Assembly (NCBI RefSeq): GCF_028583425.1
Contig: NC_072802.1
Span: 19,973,926 to 20,037,925 of the forward strand
Direction of reading: 5' to 3'
DNA: 64,000 nt
Origin: Eublepharis macularius
Lineage: Eukaryota > Chordata > Lepidosauria > Squamata > Eublepharidae
A program made the translations under genes and the position numbers. The notes below the pieces were generated by a model. That model worked only from the letters and a program-made list of their open reading frames with translations. It was not told the origin of the DNA and did no database searches. Each line of letters begins with the position of its first letter. Positions within the stretch are counted from its first letter, which is position 1. Positions 34,966 to 45,009 of this stretch are shown here, piece after piece.

Positions 34966-35130
34966 GACACTCTCATTTGCAATACCTCTCCCACCCTCTG
35001 CCTAGATTACAAAGACTCTTACTTTTCCCCTCTCCATGTATCTGATGAAGGGAACTTTGACCCTCGAAAGCTCATACCCTGGAAATCTAAGTTGGTCTCT
35101 AAGGTGCGACTGGACCCAAGTCTCGCTCTT
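34966..35130 (+). mobile_element. Penelope-like terminal repeat fragment
   Basis: CTCTCCATGTATCTGATGAA, then GGG...CCC, then TCGAAAGCTCATACCCTGG and GTTGGTCTCTAAGGTGCGAC. This is the terminal repeat of a second Penelope-like family; CTGATGA and GAAA again flank a short hairpin. It runs up to MITE copy 9. Confidence 0.6.
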
Positions 35131-35151
35131 CTCTTACCCTTCAGTTACATC

Positions 35152-35411
35152 CAGGGCTTTTTCCCAGCAGGAATGTGGTGGAACGGAGTTCCGGAACCTC
35201 TTGAAAATGGTCACATGGCTGGTGGCCCCGCCCCCTGATCTCCAGACAGAGGGGAGTTGAGATTGCCCTCCGTGCCTCTTGGCGGCATGGAGGGCAATCT
35301 AAACTCCCCTCTGTCTGGAGGTCAGGGGGCAGGGCCACCAGCCATGTGACCATTTTCTCCGAGGGCAACCCACTGAGTTCCACCACCTCCTTTCCCAGAA
35401 AAAAAGCCCTG
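35152..35411 (+). mobile_element. M1 MITE, copy 9
   Basis: 260-bp form with a perfect 8-bp duplication GTTACATC. The left T-run is partly replaced (CAGGGCTTTTTCCC). Confidence 0.93.
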
Positions 35412-35598
35412 GTTACATCAGTATGAGTTGAGATGAGAAATGCTACATAAAAGCAATTTTGATGTGACTATATATGCAACTACAACAAAAGTGGCAATGT
35501 GTACCATTTTTGTCTGCAATTGGGTTGCTTTCTAGAAAAAAAACTTTATTCAGTTTAATTATATTTCATCATATTTGTTATTAAAGCTATTCATTTTA

Positions 35599-35686
35599 CA
35601 GTGCAATCCTATGCAGAGCTACTGTAGCCTAAATCCATTAATTTCAATGGGTTTAGATTGCAGTAACTCTGCACAGGATTGCACTG
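35599..35686. mobile_element. palindromic MITE, 88 bp, TTA duplication
   Basis: Ends CAGTGCAATCCTATGCAGAG and GCAGGATTGCACTG-type inverse. TTA on both sides (35596-35598, 35687-35689). The centre CCATTAATTTCAATGG forms the loop. A TWA 3-bp duplication fits PIF/Harbinger; the small size leaves this open. Other copies at 4397, 5261 and 32439. Confidence 0.82.
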
Positions 35687-36118
35687 TTAGTTCATATTTT
35701 GTCGCCTTCTGTAACTTTCTTATCCCCATCTAATTAGGATGAAATTCTCAGCAATTGTCCACTCATTCCCAAAGGGATCCTCCATGCCAAATTTCAGACA
35801 CATAGGAAAAATGCCCCCTTTTAATAAGCAATTAAAATTCTTGCTTGCAGACTGGCCACAGGAAAGCCCAAGGAAGAGGGCGCTGGACACAAAAATGTGT
35901 AAAGAAATAAAATACAAATGACCACTATATTTAGGGGGGGGGGAAGCAGTACCACCTCTGAAACATGAAAAATGCTAGGTTGCCCAGGCAACCAAAAATG
36001 GTGTCTACAATCCCATGAGGCCATCTTACAAGACTTTGCCTGCCATTTTGGGCTGCCAAAGCAAGCATCTGACGCATTGTGCCAAGTGGTCCTCACACTA
36101 TGCTTGGGGAATGTGGAG

Positions 36119-36496
36119 TAGAGATGGGCATGAACCGGAAAAAAACCGAACCATGCGGTTCATGGTTCGTCAAATTTCATGAACCATGAACTTTCATGAA
36201 CCTGCCCCTGGTTCGCGAACCGGTTTGTTTGGTTTGTGAAAATGGCACATCCGGGTCAGAAAACCATCACTTCCGGGTCAGCAGAAGGTCTGCAGGATCC
36301 CCTGTTGCCTAGGAAACTGATTGATTGGCACCAGGCTGTCTGCGCTGTCACGAACCAAAAAACAAACCAAACAAACCAGCCTAAAGTTTGTGGCGGTTCG
36401 TCAGAAATGGGATCTGACGAACTGCAGTTTGCAAACCACGAACCAGCCTGGTTCGTGCTTAATTTTGGTTCGTATTTCAGTTCGTGCCCAACTCTA
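36119..36496. mobile_element. hAT-type MITE, TAGAGATGGGCATGAAC ends
   Basis: 378 bp, with a perfect 8-bp duplication ATGTGGAG at 36111-36118 and 36497-36504. The tips are TAGAGATGGGC and GCCCAACTCTA. The interior is built of many short GGTTCRTGAACC-like inverted units (GGTTCATGGTTCG, CGAACCAGCCTGGTTCG), which give it strong local hairpins. No coding frame. Confidence 0.9.
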
Positions 36497-36513
36497 ATGT
36501 GGAGGCAGACTGA

Positions 36514-36600
36514 GGGCCAAGCTAGAAGTAACGAATTACACTTGAATGGCAAGTGAACAGGCTCAGATGAATGGCAAGTGAACAGATGAGGGGAAGCTGG
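36514..36600. mobile_element. TNA-flanked MITE core B, one arm
   Basis: GGGCCAAGCTAGAAGTAACG and TTACACTTGAATGGCAAGTG, preceded by TGA, match the left arm of the element at 27163. A second AATGGCAAGTGAACAG unit follows, but no inverted right end was found. It begins 10 bases after the hAT duplication. Confidence 0.7.
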
Positions 36601-37859
36601 GGTCAACAGACAGGAGGGGGGAGGTTTATAACGGGATTTCCTCTCCTCAGTGATTCCTTGAGGGTCACCTTCATGCCAAAAGCCGATCTTTAATGAAGTG
36701 CGTGGATGAGGGGAGCTAAACCCTGTTCCCTCTCACACTTCATTGCGCTCCTGTGTTTTCACCAGTTTTCTGCTTGCCCTGCTCTTAAACCGAAGTCAGC
36801 TATGTCGGAGAAAATGCAAAAAGAAATAAAGCAGAATGAGGTAAGGCCAAGGAGGAGTTAGAGCTTAGTCCTAGCCTGGAATGCTCTTTTATTGTTTAAA
36901 GACAGGCTCTACCCCCACTTTAGATGCTAATTGGAAGACACTTCTCTAAACGCTTACCTTTTGGAACTTTCTTCCCCATCAAGACTAATTTGAACCTTGG
37001 GTTAATTCATTAAAAAAAAGTTACTGGTCTTATTTCCTTATCCAGGCCAATAGCTTGTGGGGGCAATTTGCATACAGTGCAGGGGAAAAAAGGTTATCCC
37101 TCTTGTTCCAGCATCATGGCCTAATTCAAATCAGCACACGCACACAGCTGATTTGAGAGAAAATTAAAGATTTTGAACAATCTCAGAGTTGATCCCTCTG
37201 AACTTTTTGTATCGTCTCGGGTTTGACCTTAAGTCTACCAGTCTGTGTGTCTGTTGCTGACTGACCTGCAACCTCAGCCATACTGCGATGCTGCTGCTTG
37301 GCGGGCATGGCAAGTGGGGTATGTCCGTTAGCAAGACATTTGTCTCTGTGCCTGTCTGTGCCAGCCTTCAGCCATGCTGTGTGTTGCTGGGGATGAAAGA
37401 GGGAATAATATTTGTCCAACACATGGCCTCATGGGTGCAATCAAAATGTTTGCCTCTATCTGTCCACTCCAGCAGATCCGTCCCTTGAGGTTATCTAAGG
37501 ATAAACTCTTCTAATCCCAGTTTTTCTCTAGATTTTGGAGTTTCTAATTACCTGGGCTGGTTTCCATACTGAAATTGAAGCAGCAGGAGTTTTCCATTCC
37601 TAATTTCTAACTTTGCACATATTACAGTATATGTGCACTTTGCCATGACTTTCAGTTCCTTTATCAATATTCTTTCTGCTTCATGTTCTACAAAGGAGGA
37701 AGAGCACACAAATGCATGTGTGAAACCACACAAAAACAATCCTGGTCCAGTTAGTCATAGGATCACATCAAGGTTGCTTTTTTGCATTCAAATATGTGCA
37801 TCAGTAATGGGAGAGGGCTGCAGCAAACTGCATGTTCCTGTGCTGGAATTAATTTTAGA
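36601..37859. other. intergenic, nothing recognised
   Basis: Unique-looking. Short reciprocal frames at 37183-37488 have no known motif. Confidence 0.5.
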
Positions 37860-38118
37860 AATACTCAATAACAACAACAACAACAACGTGCAATTTATAT
37901 ACTGCCCTTCAAGACAACTTAATGCTCACTTAGAGCAGTTTACAAAGTGTGTTATTATTATCCTCATGAGAATCACCCTGTGAGATGAGTGGGGGCTGAG
38001 AGAGCTCCGAGAAACTGTGACTAACCCAAGGTCACTCAGCTGGCTTCAAATGGAGGAATGAGGAATCAAACCTGGCTCTCCAGATTGGAGTCCTGCCACT
38101 CTTAACCACTATAACATA
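37860..38118 (-). mobile_element. tRNA-derived SINE, 25222 subfamily
   Basis: Minus-strand copy. A CAACAA tail at the left, then CTTCAAGACAACTTAATGCT, CACTTAGAGCAGTTTACAAA, the inverse B box GAATCAAACC, and the head CTTAACCACTATAACATAGC. Confidence 0.88.
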
Positions 38119-39236
38119 GCTCAGATCATAATTCTAAAACAATAAATGAAAGTGATAGAGAACAATCCTAGCATCCCTAGCTCTACCCTTTGACTGTCAA
38201 CAGCTTGTTCCACTGTGATAGTGTAACTTCTCTTTTCATGGGTTCTATGGGGCTTAGGAAGCAACTTACACAAAATTTTAAGAAATAACTTTCTTTTCTT
38301 TTGAACTTTTCAACAATTAATAAAATACAACTTAAAAAAAATCAACTCTTAAGTGCAACCATTAAAAAACTCCAAATCAACAATATCCTCGAGAAGGCAA
38401 ACAGTTCAACATCCAAGAAGTGATGAGTCCTCTCTCATCCATTTGAAGCAGCTGTACCCCAGGCTTCTGTCTTCTTGTTGGGAATTATAGCCCTGCAAAA
38501 ATAATACAATCCCAGTAACACCTACTAAACACAATACACAAACACCACTTTAAATCATATTTTACATACAACATTTGATTACATTCAAGGTGATAAGAGC
38601 TTATAATTTATTAAGCTCCCCAGCAAACAGCCTCCTCCTCAGCAGCCTGCCTCTAGCTTCTGACTCCACCCCACTGGGCTAAACCAGTTAACCTCACAGG
38701 GGTTACGATAGCAGTAGCCTCCTGACACCTGAAGCTTTTGGTGTCTTTGTAGGTATATGCCAGAAGCCAGTATTAGCAAAGTAATCATGTGTGTGTATGG
38801 GAGGTGGGGTGGGGACAGAAAGCTTATGTAAATTGGTCCTCAATCTCATACATGTACAACATAATCAAACCACTTAGCACTTTCTAGTGTGGATGGGGAT
38901 CCGCAGAAAAAGCTCCCATCTTCCATAAAATTCCTGATTATGCACAGAAGAACAAGCAGGGGCATTACCTTATCGACAATACCTGTGTTGTCTAGTGGGA
39001 ATGGGCAGCAGAAAGCACATTTTCCCACAAGCACATCTGCATGTCATATCTCTATTATTTGATCAACTACCGGCTTTTGAATGTTCAGTGGAATGCTTCC
39101 ATTTTTTTGTTTCTTCTTCCCAGAAAGCCAAGAGTGCAGTTTGATACCAGCACCATTTTACATCTGCATACCTGTTCAGCATTTAACACTGAAGGCTTAC
39201 AAAACAAGGCCTTACAGTTATGGCTTGAGACACATT
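38119..39236. other. intergenic, a possible LTR relic
   Basis: About 38190-38732 ends GCCTCCTGACA, which inversely is a TGTCAGG LTR-like start, but no target duplication or matching left end was found. No exon recognised. Confidence 0.4.
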
Positions 39237-39897
39237 GGCCATCGTCACACGGGCATCTCTTCCGTTAAATTTACAGCATATAGCGTCCTACCTGTTATCG
39301 GCACAGTAACGTTTCTTTGGGTCACCTAATGGCTCTTCGCGCCACCAGCTGTCCACACCGAAGCACTCTGTTCTGTTCTCTCTAACTGCGCAGAAGCAGC
39401 TCCTCCCCATTTTTAAAAATTATTCTGACGTTTAATTCCGCTATAACGGAATAACAGCATATAAACATTCCGTTAGAGCAAAACATTACAACCTTTTTGT
39501 TTTTCCAACTTTGAAATTATATAAATAGCCCTTTGCCCGCAGAAAACTCCCTGTCTGATGTGATCCCCATCGCTGAAGACTCTGCCATGGCGATTGAGTC
39601 ATTTTTACTTCAGCAGAAAGTTTGCATTGTGTTATATCGTTATGGCGTTATAACGACATAATAAAATAAAAAAAAGGGGAGTCGCAGGATGAAATGGATT
39701 CTGGGATTGAAGGGAGGGCATAGGACATTGCGAGGCGAAATACATCGATGTGAGGCATTCACACTGAGACACAAAATAGCGTGACTATCAAGCACAAAGC
39801 AGAAGAGAGAAAATCGCTACAGTGTTGGAATAAGGTGGGTGTTTGCCGGGAAATAGCACCATTTTAGCACTAAATAAAAGCCCGTGTGACGACGGCC
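39237..39897. mobile_element. 661-bp non-autonomous DNA transposon, unclassified
   Basis: Terminal inverted repeats GGCCATCGTCACACGGGC and GCCCGTGTGACGACGGCC (17 of 18 paired), with ATT on both sides (39234-39236, 39898-39900). The interior is not a simple palindrome. It has TATAACGG- and CGTTATAACG-like motifs and is AT-rich. No transposase frame is visible. The superfamily is not settled; the terminal motif does not match the M1 or TNA groups. Confidence 0.72.
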
Positions 39898-41444
39898 ATT
39901 GTCTCCCCCATCCCTTTAAACAGCCTGATGAAGAACTCTGGAGAACTAGAAAGCTTGCACATTGTTTTGTGTTTTGGCTAGTCATAATAAAAGGGATTGC
40001 TGAGCTTTTGTTTTTGACCTTCAACACAGCTCTTCTGACTTGGATAGACCATGTGGGGAAAAGAGGGGAGGGTTTTTCTGGGGTCACCAAGACCAGCCTA
40101 TATAGCACTATAAAAATAACATTCCAAAAGGACACTTAAACTTGTTCATCCTTCAAGAGATTCAGCCTTTTTAGTTTATTCTGAGATACAAAACTGTTGC
40201 GTACAAGAGCTAGATTGTGTGCTTAAGGGAATAGGATGTTAATCTGGAATAAGGTCAGGAGACTGGAAGGCTTGAGCAACCACACCCCACACATTGTTCT
40301 GGGGGGACCTCTGCTCTTTGTTCTTTCTTTTCTGCCTTTTAGGTCAGCCATCCAGTACTCGTAGTTCCTACAGAGCGTGTCTGATTTATGCATCTGCTGT
40401 AGTTAGACAGCAAGTCTCATGGGACAAAGAGGCTGAAAATAAAATGTAGGTCTGTTGTGAAGTCTGAAGGAGACTTGGGAGAGAAGCAGCAAAGCTTGCC
40501 ACTGAGAAACCTGAACCTTTAATGCAATGACTGTTCTTTGAATTTGCCTGTGGCAAAAGGGCCACTTCAATGCACATGTTTTGCAAAGCTTGTACAGTAT
40601 ATATAAGGGTGGGAGAATGGGATAGCATGCCATAGTGTGCCCCAGAGAGTGCCCTCCCCACAATCCGACCCCCTATGTTTCCGTACATTAGACATGAAGT
40701 TCCAAAGAGGACATAATCACAAGACTGTCTCTTCCGAATAAAGGAGACTGTATATAGATCAGGCCTACATCGGATTGGAGTGTCCCTCTGTGAGCAGAAA
40801 AGAAATGGCAGGTCTGGAGACAGGAAAGAAATTCTGGAAGAGATGCAGGAGTACTTTCTGAGCAATGGAGTGGATCCAACCACCCTCCAATTCAGCAAAG
40901 AACATGAGACCGAATCAGGAGCAGAGAGTGTAAAATGGGGCGGTGCAAAGCCGCTGCCAGGCTGATAAGAGCAAATGCTCAAATCTATCGGTTTTAATTG
41001 CGAGTGTGAAAGGGACCTTCCTCCAACTTGCAGTTTTTTCTCCAACCGAAGAGCCATGTAAGTTGAAGGAAGGCTCCTGAGGCTGGAAGAAGGTTGCAAA
41101 ATTGTTCAGTGGAGTGGTAGCATCGTGGTAGGATTCACCCCAGTATGTCCATAGAGCTCTTTCTCTGTTTCCCAGCTCGTTGGCTTGGTGTTGTTAAGAC
41201 ACGCCAGTTTTTCTGCCCAATAGTGGAGCTAAATCAAAACATACTCTAGCATGCAAAAGGTACCTTCTGCTGATGAAAGTGTTGTTTTACACCCTGCACT
41301 AGAGTGTTGTACAAGAAAAGCTGAGTTCTTCCACTGGCAAAGGAACTTCTGCAACCTTTTGCTGTAGGCATGAGAACTATCATAGAACTTATTACAGTGG
41401 TGTGTGATCTCTTGAGCAAGCTGTTTTGGAACAACACTTTTGAC
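39898..41444. other. intergenic, contains a long unexplained open frame
   Basis: No repeat recognised. A 237-codon minus-strand open frame (40386-41099) is the longest outside repeats. Its translation is serine-rich with no domain, signal or repeat I recognise, and shadow frames overlap it. I do not call it a gene; see findings. Confidence 0.45.
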
Positions 41445-41621
41445 CAGGGCTTTTTTTTCTGGGGAAGGAGGTGGAGGAACTCAGTGGGTTGCCCTTGAGA
41501 TTGCCCTCAATCTCAACTCCCCTCTGTCTGGAGATCAGGGGGTGGGACCACTGGCCATGTGACCATTTTCAAGAGATTCCGGAACTCCGTTCCACCGCGT
41601 TCCAGCTGAAAAAAAGCCTTA
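41445..41621 (-). mobile_element. M1 MITE, copy 10 (degraded)
   Basis: 177 bp. Much of the inner left arm is missing. The right tip is GCCTTA. The flanking octamers CTTTTGAC and CTGAATAC do not match well, so one side has probably changed since insertion. Confidence 0.85.
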
Positions 41622-42579
41622 CTGAATACTAATTGCTGGAGGTAACAGTAGGGGAGAGCTATTGTCTTCTTGCTGTGCTTATGGGCTTTCCAGGCATTTT
41701 GGCTGGCAACTGTGGGTAATAGGAGTCAGGATTTAATAGATTTGGGGTTAGTGTTCCTATAACACTATTGGACACAGACTCAATTCAAATTTATTTTTCA
41801 CAGTTCAGTTTTGATTTGCAAATCTCTAGCTTATCATCCCTAGAGTTAGAAAAGAAAGAAAACATCATGTTTTTCAATGAATCCAAACTGAAACCAGTCA
41901 TAGAATTACAAGACCATTTTCCCTTGTGTTATTTTCTCAGTCAATTTTTATCAGCTATATTTATGCTTTCTAGTATTCAATATGGTTTAGTTGTGACTCA
42001 GAAAGTGGAATAACAGAGATTCACCAATCTTTAAAATAATAATAATAATAAAAAAGATTCTAGGAACTTGTTTGACTAGCCAAACAGAACCCAGGCTGAA
42101 CCCTCCAGAACAGATGCTTGTAGATACTGTAAATTTACTTAAGAAGATGAGCAGTTGTGTGAATGAGCCTTTGGTGGGTTGCATCCTGCTATGCCATCAG
42201 TTTAACAGAGTGGCAGCTCAGAACCACTATGGTTCTGTTTTCTGATTCGGATACACATTTCCGAGCTCTGAATACAAAGCAGCGAACGGATCCACGCTGT
42301 ATCCAGAGTACCATAAACTAGGGCAGGTCTAGCCAACAGTAACAGATCAGCTATATTCTCCTTAAAAATAAAAGAACATTTATCAGAAAAAACAGCTGTG
42401 TGAGACCAATCAGATGCTACAGCCATGAACATCACCTGACATGAAAGCAGTTAAGAATAGCCTGGTAATATTATAGCAGGCATTGCTTTATACGTTCCCT
42501 GTTAAGGTATTCTTACAATATCTACATTTTGTGGAGCACACCTTTTCAACTATTTCAAGAGCACTTGACATGAGAAGAT
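41622..42579. other. intergenic, nothing recognised
   Basis: An ATA repeat lies near 42035; otherwise unique-looking. Confidence 0.5.
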
Positions 42580-42740
42580 AAGAAGACCCATGCTGGATCA
42601 GACCAAAGATCCATCTAGTCCACTGGCTTCTACAGCGGCTAACCAGATGCCTTCAGAAAACCAACTGTCAGAGACCAAAGCTTTCCCCCTCTGTTTTCTC
42701 CCAGCAACTATTTTATATTTCTCATTGAACATGTTCAACA
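42580..42740 (+). repeat. unclassified interspersed repeat, partial copy
   Basis: AAGACCCATGCTGGATCAGA, CCATCTAGTCCACTGG and GCTAACCAGATGCCTTC match the same family as 24115-24330 but cover its left part. Confidence 0.55.
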
Positions 42741-43659
42741 GTCTAACCTAACTAACCCTGTTTGAATGTGAAAGACAGATGTGAGTTGATCATCCAGTCT
42801 GTTTTGAAAACGACGCTTATGGCACAACACTGATGATCCAAACAATTTGGGAGCCATTAACATGTCTAAGGGCTATTTAGACAAATACTGAGTCGCATGA
42901 TTTTTCTAAACTGCAACATTCATTTATGACTGAATTTATATGAGTTTTGACAGATTTAACTGCCTATGGCTGCAACCAAGACAGCAAGCCATCATCTTCC
43001 CTACATTTCTCTTTACCATGCTAACATAGGGCTTTAAAAAAGAATCAGTAATTGCTATTGTGTAAAGAACACTAACATTCTAAGGATCTATTGTACCACA
43101 CCTTTCCCATTGTAACTCTGCAAGGAAAGGAGCTAGAGACTTGATTTTCTTTTCACATGAAAGCTGGATATTCAGATATCACAAGCAGGGAATCTTCAAG
43201 AACTTAGGGAGCATCTTATTTCCCCCTGTATCTCTCTCCTACAATATTTCCTTTTTGCCTCTGGCACAGCCTCTTTTTCTGCTTCCTTTTCTGCTTCCTA
43301 TCCACCAACCAAACTACCTATATTTGCCCTCCAGTGCATTTTACTGCACTACTATTGTGGAATACTGTGAAGCAACATACTGAACAGCCATAAACTCGTC
43401 AGCCAACAGTTGGAACATTGATGAAAAATTGGCTCCATGTTGCAACCAGTGAGCAGGACCTGAGCTGAACTAGTGGGTGTTCAAGCAACCCCAGTTGCCT
43501 CTGAAATATGGATATTTCCTGTAACCAGCGTGGCTATTTGCCATTCATAGAATTATCCTCCAGAAATGTGTCTAATTCCCTTTTAAGCCATCCATGCAAA
43601 AGTGGCACACTCAGTGATTTAAAGTATTATTGAGTTTTCCCCTTGAAATAGAGAGGTGG
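42741..43659. other. intergenic, nothing recognised
   Basis: Unique-looking, no exon recognised. Confidence 0.5.
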
Positions 43660-43795
43660 GATATAAGATTTTTTTAAAAAATGTTTATTTGATTTATTTA
43701 TATTCTCCCTGTCTGCCCAATCAGGGCTACCAAGGTAGCTAACAATAAAAAGCAGAACAGTATAAAACAATCATAAAGCCAATTTAAAACCAGAT
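43660..43795 (-). repeat. LINE-tail-like A/T-rich sequence
   Basis: TTTATTTGATTTATTTATAT and CTGCCCAATCAGGGCTACC resemble the inverse of an L2/CR1-group LINE 3' end. Too short to classify. Confidence 0.4.
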
Positions 43796-43799
43796 GGAA

Positions 43800-44823
43800 A
43801 ACGGTGGTGGTGGAAAGTGCTATCAAGTCATTTTCACATATTCGTTTAGTTTATTCTTCCGTTCATTTGGGTCTGGGCGTTGCACTGCCTTCCATTTTGC
43901 AGCAAATATTATTCTTGCCACCGTCACCACATATGTAAATAATTTACTGTGTATTTGTGTAATCTTACTTGGTAAGATATTTAATAGCATATTTTTCAGA
44001 TCCATCAGAAACTTAAATTTTAATATCTTTTGCATTTCTTCATGTATCTCTATCCAGTAACTTTTTGCTTTCTTACACGTTCACCACCTGTGATAAAATG
44101 TGTCTGTATTCTGACATTTCCAGTACTTCTCGTTATTTTATTTGTTTTTGCTGTATTTTTAGGGGTAATATACCATCTAAGGAACACTTTATAACAGTTC
44201 TCCCTTAATATTTGATGCTCAGGAAACTTAATTCTTTAGTCCATAGATTTTCCCACTGGCTTTGGACATATGTTTTGTCCAAATTCAGAATTTCAAGAAA
44301 AATGGAAAGTTTTTTTCAATTATATAGCTGAAAATCAAGAACAAAATTAAATTTACACAAAGAATGGTAGAAGGAAAGAGTTAGATAATATATGCTTATA
44401 ATAAAAATGTTATTTGTTAATAAAAATGTTATTAGATATGAAGACAGATGGAAAAGATAGACTAATGATATTTAAATATAAGTGAAATATTAAAAATAAG
44501 TTCCATAAACATGTATGATATTGAATACAAATTATTATAATTTATATTTTGTTTGTACAATTATAGTTTATATTTTATGTCTTTATGTTTGTAAATTGAA
44601 ATAAAATATATATTAAAAGATTGCTTTGGGGGAAAAGGAAATGCCATCAAGTCATAGCTGACTTATGGTGACCTTTGCTGGGATTTTCAAGACAAGAGAC
44701 TAACAATGATGGTTTGCCATTGCCTACCTTTGCAAACCTGGTCTTCTTAGTGGCTTCCATCCAATTACTAACCAAGGTCGACCCTACTTAGCTTCCGAGA
44801 TCTTGCCTTGGCTATCCAGGTCA
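43800..44823 (-). mobile_element. 5S rRNA-derived SINE, split by an L1
   Basis: The left piece (43800-43830) ends GTGCTATCAAGTCA. The right piece (44637-44823) restarts with ATGCCATCAAGTCATAGCTG and continues through the body to the 5S-like CCCTACTTAGCTTCCGAGATC region. The repeated segment at the break is the L1 target duplication. Confidence 0.85.
43831..44636 (+). mobile_element. L1 LINE with 5' inversion (twin priming)
   Basis: From 43831 to about 44283 the sequence codes on the minus strand: ENCYKVFLRWYITPK, then LKNMLLNILPSK and YVVTVARIIFAAKWK (L1 ORF2 C-terminal region). From about 44284 to 44620 it codes on the plus strand, continuing with EFQEKWKVFFNYIAENQEQN and a stop, the very end of ORF2, then a 3' UTR and an A-rich end. 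A duplication of about 17 bases (GAAA-TGC-ATCAAGTCA) flanks the whole. This is the structure left by twin priming. Confidence 0.82.
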
Positions 44824-45009
44824 GAGCAAAAGTTAAATACATATATAAAAATGCAGACCCAGCAATTAAAACATAAGTTAGGAAGACAGGTCCATTGAGA
44901 GAATGCCAGATGGAAAAAAAAGTCTTCACCCACTGGTGGAAGACAGTAATAGAAGAGGACAGACAAATATCCCTGAGGAGGACCCTGTCTTGGGTTGCCA
45001 CCCATCTAT
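44824..45009. other. short intergenic segment
   Basis: Nothing recognised. Confidence 0.5.

Noticed and set aside
38190-38732. Possible solo LTR in minus orientation (TGTCAGG-like start)
   Set aside because: No matching other end and no target duplication could be found; kept only as a weak possibility.
44755-44823. Possible 5S rRNA gene
   Set aside because: Only an internal part of 5S is present, it is diverged, and it is joined to the same non-5S body found at four other sites, so it is a SINE head.
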